A stretch of DNA of 36,941 bases from a virus. Numbering within the stretch: the stretch's first letter is position 1; each line of letters begins with the position of its first letter. The DNA is taken from positions 1-36,941 of IMG/VR virus record IMGVR_UViG_3300008107_000423; one strand, given 5' to 3'. This document shows, one piece after another, positions 1 to 7,340 of this stretch. Both the position numbers and the translations under genes were made by a program. The notes under the pieces are model-generated. The model worked only from the letters and a program-made list of their open reading frames with translations. It searched no databases and was not told the origin of the DNA.

Positions 1-96
1 TTTTGCTCTCGATGCAGCGGCACTGGCCTGCGTGCGTCAACGCTGTCGACGACCGACGAGCTGGCCGAACTCAACACCACCACCAACACGCTATGA
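1..96 (+). CDS. C-terminal end of a small zinc-binding-like protein (partial)
   Basis: An open frame enters from the left edge and ends with TGA at 94-96, giving 31 residues. It contains CSRCSGTG, a CxxCxGxG pattern like one half of a DnaJ-type zinc site. The next gene begins with ATG inside the ATGA overlap, as in the rest of this plus-strand string, which supports the frame. Function is unknown because only the tail is present. Confidence 0.5.
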   Translation, partial: FCSRCSGTGLRASTLSTTDELAELNTTTNTL

Positions 97-704
97 CCTA
101 CCCCGACTATTACGGCCGCCCCACCATCACCCCCCAGCCGGCCAACGGCAAAACGCCCACAGCAAACGAACTGCAAGTAATGGCCACGATGTTCGGCCTT
201 GAGGTGAACGACTGGGCCGCGCTGACCTGGCTGGTGGGTGCCTGCATCACTGCCTACGGGGACGGCGCCACTCCCACGCCTCCAGACGACGGCGAGCTGC
301 CCGAGGAGGTGGCGGCGCTGATCCCGTGGCTACTGGAGGAGGCCGCGCAGGCTGCCAACGCTGGCCGCTCCACTGCAGCGGGCCTCCTCACCCTCGCCGC
401 GCAACTGCTGGGTGAGTTGCCGAGGGAAGGGGATTTCGATGGTAAAACCCTGCTGCAGGTCAACTGTGGCAACTCAGGCGAGCTGGAGATCGCCCTTAAT
501 CCTCGCCGTTGGACTCGGGCTCACCACGACGCTTGGCACAGGCATATCCCCGACGTGCACAAGGCTTTTGCCGCGCTCCTTGATGTTGCCAAGCAGCGCA
601 CAGATCCCTCCGCCACCCACTGCCTCCCCCCCCCACGCCCTGCCCCTGCCGGCTGCGCCGGGGGGGGGGGAATGAGCGACACCATGGAGCAGGACGATGG
701 TTGA
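93..704 (+). CDS. Hypothetical early-region protein
   Basis: A 203-residue protein starting MTYPDYYGRPTI. I chose ATG at 93 because it overlaps the stop of the preceding frame (ATGA) and because the open sequence before it looks low-complexity. The centre is helical, acidic and alanine-rich (about residues 40-115), followed by a basic HH/W segment. The last 30 residues are translated from a C9...G11 homopolymer region and look less protein-like, so the true C-terminus could differ if either tract is miscounted. No family is recognised. It is translationally coupled to the next gene. Confidence 0.55.
   Translation: MTYPDYYGRPTITPQPANGKTPTANELQVMATMFGLEVNDWAALTWLVGACITAYGDGATPTPPDDGELPEEVAALIPWLLEEAAQAANAGRSTAAGLLTLAAQLLGELPREGDFDGKTLLQVNCGNSGELEIALNPRRWTRAHHDAWHRHIPDVHKAFAALLDVAKQRTDPSATHCLPPPRPAPAGCAGGGGMSDTMEQDDG
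626..670. repeat. C9 / G11 inverted homopolymer pair
   Basis: Nine C (626-634) and eleven G (660-670) can pair into a hairpin with a 25-base GC-rich loop, inside the 3' end of the 93-704 frame. Such tracts are prone to slippage and to sequencing length errors. Confidence 0.7.
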
Positions 705-888
705 GGACAGCTGGAAGGAAGGCGACGACGGCGTGATGCGGCCGGTGATCAACACCACCATGCCGCCAAAGGCTGTCGCATCGGCCGCGCTGCGCTCTGC
801 TGCCCACACCATCAACCCCGGCTGGACTGCTGCCGACTGCATCGCCCACCTGATCTTGCTGGCAACAGAGATCGAGGGCACGCGGTGA
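697..888 (+). CDS. Small hypothetical protein
   Basis: A 63-residue protein (MVEDSWKEGDDGVMRPV...). Its ATG lies within the last codons of the upstream gene and its own end overlaps the GTG start of the zinc-ribbon gene, so it sits in a coupled series. It has a short acidic/aromatic N-terminus and a helical C-terminal half with two Ala-rich turns. I recognise no family. The tight overlaps at both ends are the main support. Confidence 0.55.
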   Translation: MVEDSWKEGDDGVMRPVINTTMPPKAVASAALRSAAHTINPGWTAADCIAHLILLATEIEGTR

Positions 889-1382
889 GACAACAGTGTG
901 AGAATTGTGGTCGCAATGGCCACTGCAAGGAAGCCTGCCGTACCGGCTACGGCAGGCGGAGACGTTATTGGTGCTCCTGTGGCAACAGGTGGACGGTTCA
1001 CTTCTCGCACGAAGAAGAAGCTGCCTACATGGAGTCTTCACAGCGCTTGGCGCATCAAGAAAGGAAGCTTAATGAAGACAGCGTGCGCAAGATCCTCACA
1101 TCAGATGAGAATGATGGTACACTAGCGAAAGCGTATGGTGTAACCCGTTCGCTTGTTGGTCGCATCAGGACAGGGAAAGTTTACGCTGATGTTGCGCCAG
1201 AACTCCAGCGACGGCAGCCCCAAGTCCACGTCATACCAACCTGCATGAACTGCGCTCTGTTCACCGGCAACGAACCCAAGCCCTGCAGCTTATGTCTTCC
1301 TGAAGCCACCAGCACCGCTGCAGCAAGGTGGTGCGGCAGCTTCTATCCTGCTGAGGGTGAACCTGAACTGGAGGCCAGTTGA
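885..1382 (+). CDS. Zinc-ribbon plus HTH DNA-binding protein (putative regulator)
   Basis: 165 residues from a GTG that overlaps the preceding TGA (GTGA). The N-terminus has a Cys-rich finger: CENC (residues 5-8), then Cys14, Cys18 and CSC (30-32), followed by GNRW. The RRRRYWCSCGNRW layout recalls zinc ribbons in NrdR and transposase-type proteins. Around residues 62-96 is a short HTH-like stretch (LAKAYGVTRSLVGRIRTGK) typical of sequence-specific DNA binding. A second Cys cluster (CMNC...CSLC...WCGSFYP) lies at the C-terminus and could bind another zinc. The combination suggests a DNA-binding regulator in the phage early region; the target is unknown. Confidence 0.65.
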   Translation: MRQQCENCGRNGHCKEACRTGYGRRRRYWCSCGNRWTVHFSHEEEAAYMESSQRLAHQERKLNEDSVRKILTSDENDGTLAKAYGVTRSLVGRIRTGKVYADVAPELQRRQPQVHVIPTCMNCALFTGNEPKPCSLCLPEATSTAAARWCGSFYPAEGEPELEAS

Positions 1383-1386
1383 AGTC

Positions 1387-1590
1387 ATGGCTACCCTTCA
1401 CGATTGTTACGTCGATGGCGAAAACGACTGCCGCCTCTACAGCGCCTGTGGGCCCGCTGTTACTGTATGCCTTGAACGTGAAGACGGCTCGCTATGGGCT
1501 GGCAACATGGAGTACACGTCGAGAGTGAACTTCTGCCCGTTCTGCGGCTTCAGGGCGCGGAATCAGATCGTGTTTGGAGAGCAACCATGA
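1387..1590 (+). CDS. Small CxxC zinc-finger-like protein
   Basis: 67 residues from ATG 1387, five bases after the previous stop. An upstream frame exists, but this ATG gives the spacing seen elsewhere in the string. The protein holds several cysteines and ends with CPFCGFRARNQIVFG, a CPxCG knuckle seen in small phage zinc-finger proteins (Lar-like or DUF types). Its other Cys residues could complete the site. It is coupled to the next gene by an ATGA overlap. The function is not known. Confidence 0.6.
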   Translation: MATLHDCYVDGENDCRLYSACGPAVTVCLEREDGSLWAGNMEYTSRVNFCPFCGFRARNQIVFGEQP

Positions 1591-1754
1591 CCCCCACAGA
1601 CTGGGAGAACGTCGCCAGCTGCGCACGGTTTCGGCACTACAGCGCCTTATGGGAGGACCACATTGACGACTGCGAAGATGACAGCCGGCGGGCTCGTGAC
1701 GAGTGGGAATCCTGGCAAGCCGCCCAAGCGCTCAGCGGCCGGACGCCGTTCTAA
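1587..1754 (+). CDS. Small acidic hypothetical protein
   Basis: 55 residues (MTPTDWENVASC...) starting in the ATGA overlap with the zinc-finger gene. It is rich in Asp, Glu, Arg and Trp and probably helical. It is the last plus-strand gene of this group and ends tail-to-tail with the endolysin, overlapping it by 4 bases. No family is recognised; the coupled start is the main evidence. Confidence 0.55.
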   Translation: MTPTDWENVASCARFRHYSALWEDHIDDCEDDSRRARDEWESWQAAQALSGRTPF

Positions 1755-2512
1755 CTGAACAACCATGTCCACTGCTCGCCGCCTGCATCCCACCGCGGAT
1801 TGAAGTTTTTGAAGCTGTACCGCTGATCACGCCCTGCACCACCCTCCTGCCGGGCCCAGCCGCCGTTCACCAGGTCAAGCTCACCGTAGGGGTCGTGGAC
1901 ATGCCACGCCGGCCGGGGGCCACCGTCGAACCCGTGCAGGGTCACATAATGCCCGCCGCCTGATGGTGCAGACACCGGGCCATGATGCAGCACGCCGCAG
2001 ACCACCGGCAGCCCGGCCTTGATCTCGGCTTGCGCCTGCGCCACGGTGCACCGCTTGGTGAACCGTGCCCGCACCCCCAGCTTTGCCAGCGCCTTCCGGT
2101 GCGTCTCCTGCACGGTGGTATCGCCGAACTGCCGCACGATCCGCAGGTAGTCCGTATCGTCCTTGATGCCTGGCACACGCAGGAACCGCAGCGCCATAGC
2201 AATAGAGCTCGTCTGGCACTGCCGCCACCCCTCGGGGCCATCCGTGGGATCAACCTGGGAAAAGAAAGGAAAGCTCTCCAACCGCCACCCGCCGCCGATG
2301 GTCGGCACTAGACGCCCCGATGCGACTGGCGGAAGCGGCGCTGCGGGGCTGCCAACACTGCGCCACAGATCCGTGACCTCCTGCCGCTCGCCTTTCGTCA
2401 GCCGCTGCACGATCAGTTCATCGAGCCGTGTCAGCGACGCGAGCTGATGGGGCGTCAGCCGACCCTGCCGCGCTGCCTGCTCTGCAACTGCTCTGGCGCT
2501 GACAAACGTCAC
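1751..2512 (-). CDS. Endolysin candidate with C39-like peptidase domain
   Basis: 253 residues from a GTG start at 2512, with a GGGAACACTG motif copy 28 bases upstream. Residues about 1-60 form a helical N-terminal part. Residues 80-253 resemble the papain-like C39/C39_2 peptidase fold: catalytic Cys99 in QCQTSSIAMALRF, His188 in GGGHYVTLHGFDG and Asp207 in VHDPYGE, in the order expected for a Cys-His-Asp triad. Phages use such domains to cut peptide cross-links in peptidoglycan. It is the last gene of the late region, next to membrane proteins, which fits a lysis role. A virion maturation protease is the alternative. There is no signal peptide, so release would need a holin. Confidence 0.7.
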   Translation of the reverse strand: MTFVSARAVAEQAARQGRLTPHQLASLTRLDELIVQRLTKGERQEVTDLWRSVGSPAAPLPPVASGRLVPTIGGGWRLESFPFFSQVDPTDGPEGWRQCQTSSIAMALRFLRVPGIKDDTDYLRIVRQFGDTTVQETHRKALAKLGVRARFTKRCTVAQAQAEIKAGLPVVCGVLHHGPVSAPSGGGHYVTLHGFDGGPRPAWHVHDPYGELDLVNGGWARQEGGAGRDQRYSFKNFNPRWDAGGEQWTWLFS

Positions 2513-2540
2513 AGCTTCTGTATCCTGATCACCACTGCCT

Positions 2541-2550
2541 CAGTGTTCCC
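2541..2550 (-). repeat. GGGAACNCTG boundary motif, copy 1
   Basis: GGGAACACTG followed by AGGC, 28 bases before the endolysin GTG. It faces a partial copy on the opposite strand at 2559-2566. Confidence 0.85.
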
Positions 2551-2558
2551 AGTCGCCA

Positions 2559-2566
2559 GGGGAACC
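2559..2566 (+). repeat. Partial boundary motif facing copy 1
   Basis: GGGGAACC on the plus strand, running straight into an ATG that opens an 8-codon frame, and 22 bases before the ATG of the plus-strand membrane protein at 2589. Confidence 0.45.
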
Positions 2567-2588
2567 ATGCGGCAGCTGCTGCTGGGCC

Positions 2589-2894
2589 ATGTATAAACCG
2601 CAGGATGAACCGCTGAGTGTGTCGCCGACTTTCTACGGGCTGACCCCCATCGGCTGGATGATCGTCGGTGCGGCGGCCCTGTTGTTCGCTGGTGGCCTGA
2701 CCCGTGCCGGGTTGTGTGAGTATCGGGCGAAGGAGCCAGACCAGTGCGCTGAGGCATGGTCGAGCTTCCACTCAGACCTCCGCACCTCTGGCTTGGGCAT
2801 CGGCGGGCTGCTTGCCCAGTCGCCGCTCTCGGCCCTGATGAACTTGGCCAACAAGCGACAGGTGACCCGCCGTCGTTGGCTCAAGATTCTGTAA
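2589..2894 (+). CDS. Small membrane protein, holin-like candidate
   Basis: 101 residues. Residues 20-43 (GLTPIGWMIVGAAALLFAGGLT) form a clear transmembrane segment. A polar middle with two Cys and a second, weaker Gly/Leu-rich segment (SGLGIGGLLAQSPLSALM) follow, and the C-terminus is basic (RRRWLKIL). It runs against the surrounding minus-strand lysis genes. The minus-strand frames here look like shadows: Arg/Ser-rich, with no membrane segment. Its place between the endolysin and other membrane proteins suggests a holin or another lysis accessory, but this is inferred from topology only. Its 3' end overlaps the next minus-strand gene by 14 bases. Confidence 0.55.
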   Translation: MYKPQDEPLSVSPTFYGLTPIGWMIVGAAALLFAGGLTRAGLCEYRAKEPDQCAEAWSSFHSDLRTSGLGIGGLLAQSPLSALMNLANKRQVTRRRWLKIL

Positions 2895-3237
2895 CGATCA
2901 GCCCAAGAACAATCATGTGCTCTCGGTATGAGGCACGAATCTCCTGAATGTACGGATCTAGCTGCAGCGCTGCCGTGCCGCTGATGGCTTTGACCCCTGG
3001 TTCATCGTCGCCAGTGGCCCCCGGCCAGCCATCAGGTGTCCCATCGGTGGCGAAGCCGCAGAAGCCATGAAGCCGATCCTGGGCGTGAAAACCGGAAGCG
3101 CCGAGGATGATCTCGAACTCGAAGCCCCACCACGGAACCGGATCGGCGTGAAAATCGACCATCTCGGCCTCGCCCCACGCGATCAGGATCGGAAGCGCCA
3201 TGGCGGTAAAGACGGTTATCTCATTGTTGCCGGTCAC
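2881..3237 (-). CDS. Hypothetical protein in lysis region
   Basis: 118 residues if started at GTG 3237, which overlaps the upstream stop as GTGA. ATG 3201 is an internal alternative (MALPILIAWGEAEM). The sequence is acidic and aromatic (VPWWGFEFEIILG) and ends LIVTES. No motif identifies a function. Its place between the coiled-coil membrane protein and the endolysin suggests a lysis-cassette or tail accessory role; this is inference only. Confidence 0.5.
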   Translation of the reverse strand: MTGNNEITVFTAMALPILIAWGEAEMVDFHADPVPWWGFEFEIILGASGFHAQDRLHGFCGFATDGTPDGWPGATGDDEPGVKAISGTAALQLDPYIQEIRASYREHMIVLGLIVTES

Positions 3238-3629
3238 GGTCGGGTTCTGACTGCTGGCGGCGGCTGGTTCTGATCGATCGCTTGGCGATTGAGTCCCACG
3301 CCGGCCAAGGCGAGGAGTGCGATGATCACTGCAGCCCACTGGCCTAGGGTTGTAAAGGTGAATTGACTTGCAGCCCTGCGACCTTTCGCTTCGTTCTCAT
3401 CATTTGAAAGTCTGTCAACCTTTTCCGAGAGTATGCGAAAGTCATCTTTTGTAGCAACGTTACCTTCAAGGGCTAGCTGTCGTTCCTCTAATCGCTCCAC
3501 TCGGGCCAGGAATTGGGCAGTCTGCTGGTTTTGTGCGTTAATGGAACTCTGAAAAACAATAAACATCCCCTCAAGCTTGGCCAGCCGGCCGTAAGCGCTG
3601 TTGTCCTCGTCGCGAGTGAAGATGCCCAT
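3234..3629 (-). CDS. Coiled-coil protein with C-terminal membrane anchor (XhlA/holin-accessory-like)
   Basis: 131 residues. About residues 15-90 are heptad-rich (AKLEGMFIVFQ...ARVERLEERQLALEG...LSEKVDRLS) and predict a coiled coil. Residues 96-116 (LGQWAAVIIALLALAGVGL) form one transmembrane helix near the C-terminus, followed by a short Pro/Arg tail. A coiled coil followed by a single membrane helix is the layout of XhlA-type haemolysin/holin accessory proteins and of some spanins, and the neighbours fit a lysis cassette. There is no lipobox or N-terminal signal. Confidence 0.6.
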   Translation of the reverse strand: MGIFTRDEDNSAYGRLAKLEGMFIVFQSSINAQNQQTAQFLARVERLEERQLALEGNVATKDDFRILSEKVDRLSNDENEAKGRRAASQFTFTTLGQWAAVIIALLALAGVGLNRQAIDQNQPPPAVRTRP

Positions 3630-3634
3630 GTTCG

Positions 3635-3811
3635 CTAAATCATCGGAGGAGAGGACTTGAGCGAATGGACTGCCGGGAGGACGCTCTCTGTGCCGAGCGC
3701 CGCAGCGCCGAACAAAAGGCCGATGACGTTGGTGGCGACAGCACCCCAGTTCACAAGGTTGTGATCTTCGTTGGTCACATCAGCCACCGTTAGCTGTCGG
3801 TTCTGCAGCAT
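3635..3811 (-). CDS. Small hydrophobic protein, possible holin
   Basis: 58 residues starting MLQNRQLTVADVTNEDH. Residues 21-46 (NWGAVATNVIGLLFGAAALGTES) are hydrophobic enough for one membrane helix. The ATG follows directly after GGGGAACC, a partial form of the boundary motif. It ends five bases before the coiled-coil membrane protein. Size and context allow a small holin, but no family signature is visible. Confidence 0.5.
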   Translation of the reverse strand: MLQNRQLTVADVTNEDHNLVNWGAVATNVIGLLFGAAALGTESVLPAVHSLKSSPPMI

Positions 3812-3819
3812 GGTTCCCC
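3812..3819 (-). repeat. Partial boundary motif (GGGGAACC before ATG)
   Basis: GGGGAACC abuts the ATG at 3811. Only the first half of the consensus is present. The 120-base gap 3812-3931 otherwise shows a 14-codon ATGA-coupled frame and nothing else I can name. Confidence 0.4.
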
Positions 3820-3931
3820 ACGTTTCTTTACGATTGCAGCGTCGTGGACTTGGTGCTATGGCTGTGGTGGTGTGAGCGTGTAAGGGAAATTTATGCGCAG
3901 CCTGGCTTATTGTCGGAACTGCTGCCGCGTG

Positions 3932-4114
3932 TCATGGGTCCGACAGTACCCACGCAGACCCGTTCCAAGTTTTCAAAGGCTTCTCAACCCAGGCGCTGCC
4001 GTTCCACACCTTCACCGGCTTCGCCACCCACGCGTCGCCGAGCCATACCTTTATTTTTCCGCCGGTCGGCGCCCCCTGCGGGGCGAGAATTGGTAGACGA
4101 ATCCGTAGCGACAT
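3932..4114 (-). CDS. Short tail-fiber accessory protein with WNGSAW repeats
   Basis: 60 residues, start overlapping the upstream stop (TGATG). It consists almost entirely of three units of the type KVWxGxAWVxKP (KIKVWLGDAWVAKP, KVWNGSAWVEKP, KTWNGSAWVL). Such W-x-G-x-W repeats are common in phage fiber and appendage proteins. The 1003-residue fiber of this window carries related units. It is probably part of the distal fiber cassette 3.9-7 kb. Confidence 0.65.
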   Translation of the reverse strand: MSLRIRLPILAPQGAPTGGKIKVWLGDAWVAKPVKVWNGSAWVEKPLKTWNGSAWVLSDP

Positions 4115-4938
4115 CAGCCAGGCCCCCTCAAGACAGGGCGGAATTGGTATGGATGGCCCAACACCAGGCTGTGCGCCATGTTGCCTTCAATCTTCTGTTG
4201 CAGCCATGGTGGATGAGCGGCGTGATAGATAGCACCAGCGGCAAAAGCGTATGGACCTGTGTTCGCGGAGCCTGAATCGCCAAGAATGGCGAAGAGTGTC
4301 GGGTTAGTGGCGCTAAAGTTTCCTGCGCTACCAGAACGTGTACCGGTTGCAGTATTCACGCCGTTCTCGCTGATGGTTGCGTTATTGGTTGTACTCAACG
4401 CATCAAAGCGAATAGCAACAGTTCTAAATTCCGAGAAGCCAGACGTCAGACCAGACGCAAGAATTAAGCTTGTGTCCGCGTCAAGCCTACGAATAAGCGA
4501 CGAGTACCCTGTACCTGTGGATTGAGTGCTGGAAAGAGTTAGCCGTGCTGGACCTGTGCCACCAGTTATGAAAACCAACGACCTGTTTGCAGAAATGGTG
4601 TCTGCCGTGGCGCGTGCGATGACGTACATTGTGACGCCTGGCGCGTTGTTGAGAAGCCCTGTGGTAGCGGCAGTTGTCAGCCTCATACCGCTGCCGTTGC
4701 CCGTGGCGACCGGCTTGCCGTTCAGTGCGTTCGTCGTGTACGTGGGGCGGTTGGCACTGGTGCTCTGAGTCACAATGTAGCGGCCAGTGGTGTCGGCGAA
4801 CGAACTCACCGCACCAGAGACGACCGTGACGGTTTCGGGACGCGCCATGTCAAGTACGGCCTGGGGCTGCGCATCAAGCAGGTCCCATAGGCGCCGCTCG
4901 ATGTTGGCCTGGTCCGTGAGCGTCGTGCCCCGTGGCAT
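4114..4938 (-). CDS. Tail fiber/appendage protein with ConA/LamG-like domain
   Basis: 274 residues. A short helical N-terminus is followed by a beta-rich Ser/Thr/Gly body (VSSFADTTGRYIVTQ...TYTTNALNGKPVATGNGSGMRL) of the kind seen in concanavalin-like/laminin-G jelly-roll domains. The C-terminus, QQKIEGNMAHSLVLGHPYQF, matches the IEGYLAHKWGL..LP..HPYK pattern that often closes such domains, but in a worn form missing the KWGL core. It probably binds carbohydrate at a fiber tip. Its start and end are coupled to neighbours by TGATG overlaps. Confidence 0.7.
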   Translation of the reverse strand: MPRGTTLTDQANIERRLWDLLDAQPQAVLDMARPETVTVVSGAVSSFADTTGRYIVTQSTSANRPTYTTNALNGKPVATGNGSGMRLTTAATTGLLNNAPGVTMYVIARATADTISANRSLVFITGGTGPARLTLSSTQSTGTGYSSLIRRLDADTSLILASGLTSGFSEFRTVAIRFDALSTTNNATISENGVNTATGTRSGSAGNFSATNPTLFAILGDSGSANTGPYAFAAGAIYHAAHPPWLQQKIEGNMAHSLVLGHPYQFRPVLRGPG

Positions 4939-5348
4939 CAGGCGATGTCCTCGCCGTATGGAATAACGGTCACTGTGTTGCCGCTGGCGTTGAGGGCAGC
5001 GCCAGAGTTGTTGACCAGCACAAAACCATCCGCGAAAGGATATAGCCTGGCCATCTCGACGATGACCTTTTTAGTGCTGGTGGTTGTCGTCAGCGCCATG
5101 GTGTAGCTTTCAAGGGAAAGGGTGACATCTTCGGCCCCAGAGTCATGCCCCACGTAACGCAGTGTGATGCTGCCGCCAGTCGTTGGGGAGATGCTCCCCA
5201 ACGAAATCACAACCCGCGCATAGAGATTGCGGGCCGTGCTGTTGTCAAACGTCATCACCGCCGATGTGGCGTTGTTGGCGAGGCTGTTCAGTGCGGTCCC
5301 GGCGATTGATGTGCCGGCAGCTGGTGTTGACCACTTAGCGATAGCCAT
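4938..5348 (-). CDS. Virion/fiber-associated beta-rich protein
   Basis: 136 residues from ATG 5348 (MAIAKWSTPAAGTSIAG), chosen because it lies one base after the previous stop. The sequence is Ser/Thr/Ala-rich with alternating hydrophobic strands (ARVVISLGSISPT, VTLSLESYTMAL) and looks like a small beta-sandwich. It sits in the second fiber cassette and is probably structural. I cannot name a family. Confidence 0.6.
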   Translation of the reverse strand: MAIAKWSTPAAGTSIAGTALNSLANNATSAVMTFDNSTARNLYARVVISLGSISPTTGGSITLRYVGHDSGAEDVTLSLESYTMALTTTTSTKKVIVEMARLYPFADGFVLVNNSGAALNASGNTVTVIPYGEDIA

Positions 5349-5349
5349 A

Positions 5350-5856
5350 TCAGTTACCTGCCCGGATTTGTGCAATCGTGTCAGGTGTTACCGGGATGCC
5401 AGTGTGCTGTTCCCAAGACTGCGGTCGAGCCGACTGAGCCATAATCAGCGGCACTACGGCTGGATTTATCAGCCCAGCGGCTTCCAGCGCATTAACAACC
5501 TGATTGAACAGACTCGCCACGGCTGGATCCGCGAAGTCAATATCAGAATCACTGGCCTCACTCAGTACGCCAAGTGCAGTCATTGCTAAGGCTCTCAGGT
5601 CCTGGTTCGGGTTGCTGGGCTCAGCGGCTATGAGTAATCGTGCCCAGTCTAAGGTCGGTTGTGCAAGCAGAGTGTTCCGAATGAATCGCGCCGGCACTGG
5701 CGTGAGACGCGGGGGGAGGGTGGCGTCGTCGGTCGTCAAAATCTCAAGGATTTTCCAGTCGGGAACGTTGGCAGGATCGCCCCCAAACTCCGGAGTAAGA
5801 GCAAGGTTTTGAGCCAGTTCGGTAATCTTGTCAATCAGTTGGGTGGGGTAAGTCAT
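5350..5856 (-). CDS. Helical protein of the fiber cassette (possible chaperone)
   Basis: 168 residues, mostly helical and rich in Leu and Ala (LIDKITELAQNLAL, VVNALEAAGLINPAVVPLIMAQ), with a C-terminus ending IAQIRAGN. Its character differs from the beta-rich neighbours, so it may be a fiber assembly chaperone rather than a fiber part; this is inference from composition and place. The start is preceded by GGGAAG-like purines 38 bases after the upstream stop. Confidence 0.55.
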   Translation of the reverse strand: MTYPTQLIDKITELAQNLALTPEFGGDPANVPDWKILEILTTDDATLPPRLTPVPARFIRNTLLAQPTLDWARLLIAAEPSNPNQDLRALAMTALGVLSEASDSDIDFADPAVASLFNQVVNALEAAGLINPAVVPLIMAQSARPQSWEQHTGIPVTPDTIAQIRAGN

Positions 5857-5894
5857 GGGAAGAAATTAAGGGAATAGGATCGTCGGGCTAGGCC

Positions 5895-6194
5895 TCAGGT
5901 CGTATCGACCCACAGATCCCCAACAGCAGGAGTACTGGGCGCAGTGGCGCCCACGTTGATTTCGCGTAAGGCACCAGATTTCAAACCAAGGTTTGCTCGC
6001 GCCGTGACCGGGTTGTCGAGGTTGGCGAGGTTGTCTGTTGCGTTGAGCAGCAGACGCTCAGTCGCTGTCGAGTCCCGATACCGCAGACTGTTGTCGATCC
6101 GGTAGATGTGGCCAGCTGCAGGCGTTGATGGCGCGGCACCAGGCAGTATTAGCGAGGCGTCGACCGCTAGTTCAGTCAGGAACTTTCGCGCCAT
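5895..6194 (-). CDS. Short tail fiber protein
   Basis: 99 residues, start overlapping the upstream stop. It has the pattern of phage fiber proteins: APSTPAAGHIYRIDNSLRYRDSTATERLLLNATDNLANLDNPVTARANLGL, where NLANLDNPVTARANLGL is a widespread fiber repeat, and a C-terminal GDLWVDTT as in trimeric fiber modules. It probably extends or tips the fiber encoded just upstream. Confidence 0.75.
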   Translation of the reverse strand: MARKFLTELAVDASLILPGAAPSTPAAGHIYRIDNSLRYRDSTATERLLLNATDNLANLDNPVTARANLGLKSGALREINVGATAPSTPAVGDLWVDTT

Positions 6195-6985
6195 CAGCCG
6201 AGCAGCACCACGCGATAGGCATTAGATGCTGGCGCCGTTGCAAACACCACCGTCACGGCATTAACGCTGGTGCGCTGCACGTCAACCTCCACGTCATCAT
6301 AGGTGCCCGAATTAGGAAACACGCGCACGATCACATCGCGGGTGCCGTAGTTGTGAGTGAGCGTGTAGCTGGTTGCGCTGCCGTCGCCTACATTCGCGAC
6401 GCTTTTGCGGATTCGCCCCGACCAGTTTGCCAGCGTCTGAGGCGAAACCGCCAGATCGACTGCAGTACCGGCGTCTACCTCGGGTTGCGTCGCCAAGCGC
6501 ATGATGCCTGACTGCGTAGTGCTAGCGGCGGGTGCACTGGTGCCCATCACGGTCCAGGTCACCGCAGTGGTGCCTAGCGTCCCGTTCACCGCCGTCTGCC
6601 GGTACGTCACGCCAGCGCTGGTACCCTCCTCCACTGTGCTGGTGGCTTGCTCCAGCTCTGGGAAGGTGCTGGCATCAAGTGCCCGGGTCATCGCTGTCGA
6701 TGCGCCGTTCCACACGTAGATGCCGTTTTCGGCGCCTGCCGTCTGCGCACGCGCCAGCACCCGATCGCCGCTGGCCATCGTGATGCCATCGATCGTCGCG
6801 CCAGGGCTCGACAGGCTCAGGTTCGACTGCGTCGCAACGCGACAGGAATCTTTCCAGGCCAGTCCTTCAACGGCTGAATCGACGTAGGCCTTGTTGGCTG
6901 CGTCGCCCGCGCTGGCAGGCGCCGGAATGTTGGTGGGCCGAGAGACCCCCTGAAAGTCGAAGTCGGTGAAAATTGAACGGGGCAT
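6194..6985 (-). CDS. Tail fiber protein
   Basis: 263 residues. The N-terminus (IPAPASAGDAANKAYVDSAVEGLAW) is the classic fiber motif PxxxxDAANKxYVD. It is followed by KDSCRVATQSNLSLSSPGATIDG and by QSGIMRLATQPEVDAGTAVDLAVSPQTLANW, a T4 gp12/gp37-type segment. The C-terminal 70 residues (SYTLTHNYGTRDVIVRVFPNSG) form a beta sheet similar to the following gene's NHNLGRYPSVELF. It is probably a receptor-binding fiber or its shaft. The start is seven bases after the upstream stop. Confidence 0.8.
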   Translation of the reverse strand: MPRSIFTDFDFQGVSRPTNIPAPASAGDAANKAYVDSAVEGLAWKDSCRVATQSNLSLSSPGATIDGITMASGDRVLARAQTAGAENGIYVWNGASTAMTRALDASTFPELEQATSTVEEGTSAGVTYRQTAVNGTLGTTAVTWTVMGTSAPAASTTQSGIMRLATQPEVDAGTAVDLAVSPQTLANWSGRIRKSVANVGDGSATSYTLTHNYGTRDVIVRVFPNSGTYDDVEVDVQRTSVNAVTVVFATAPASNAYRVVLLG

Positions 6986-6992
6986 GGTGTCC

Positions 6993-7340
6993 TCAGATAA
7001 GGCGAGCTAGACCAGCGGTAGCTGGGTTCAGTGTGACGACGGTTTGATTGATGCTTGGATGCGCAATCTCTGCATCAATCTCCTGCATTCCAGTGTTAAA
7101 CAGTTCAACACTGGGGTACCTCCCCAGGTTGTGGTTGATTGTCCAAGTTGTTTCTGGCGTAGGTTGTGAATAGACATAGGCAACAAGCCCCCCACTTACT
7201 ACATCAGGTGTTACCAGGTCGTATACATATGGCTCAGCGCCAAGCTTCCGCAAGAACTTGCCAGCATCATCCGCCCCGGCCGGCAACCCAACACCAGGAG
7301 GCCCCGGCGTGACAATTTTGATGACCTGCGGGCAGCTCAT
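6993..7340 (-). CDS. Fiber-associated protein with short N-terminal collar
   Basis: 115 residues coupled to the preceding gene by ATGA. The N-terminus has a GPPGVGLPAG turn. Residues about 60-115 read TTWTINHNLGRYPSVELFNTGMQEIDAEI, a known fiber beta-domain pattern (NHNLG..P.V.....G) also present in the downstream fiber. It is probably a structural part of the same appendage. Confidence 0.65.
   Translation of the reverse strand: MSCPQVIKIVTPGPPGVGLPAGADDAGKFLRKLGAEPYVYDLVTPDVVSGGLVAYVYSQPTPETTWTINHNLGRYPSVELFNTGMQEIDAEIAHPSINQTVVTLNPATAGLARLI

Noticed and set aside
3890-3935. 14-codon ATGA-coupled frame after the WNGSAW protein
   Set aside because: Too short to judge; the overlap alone is weak evidence.
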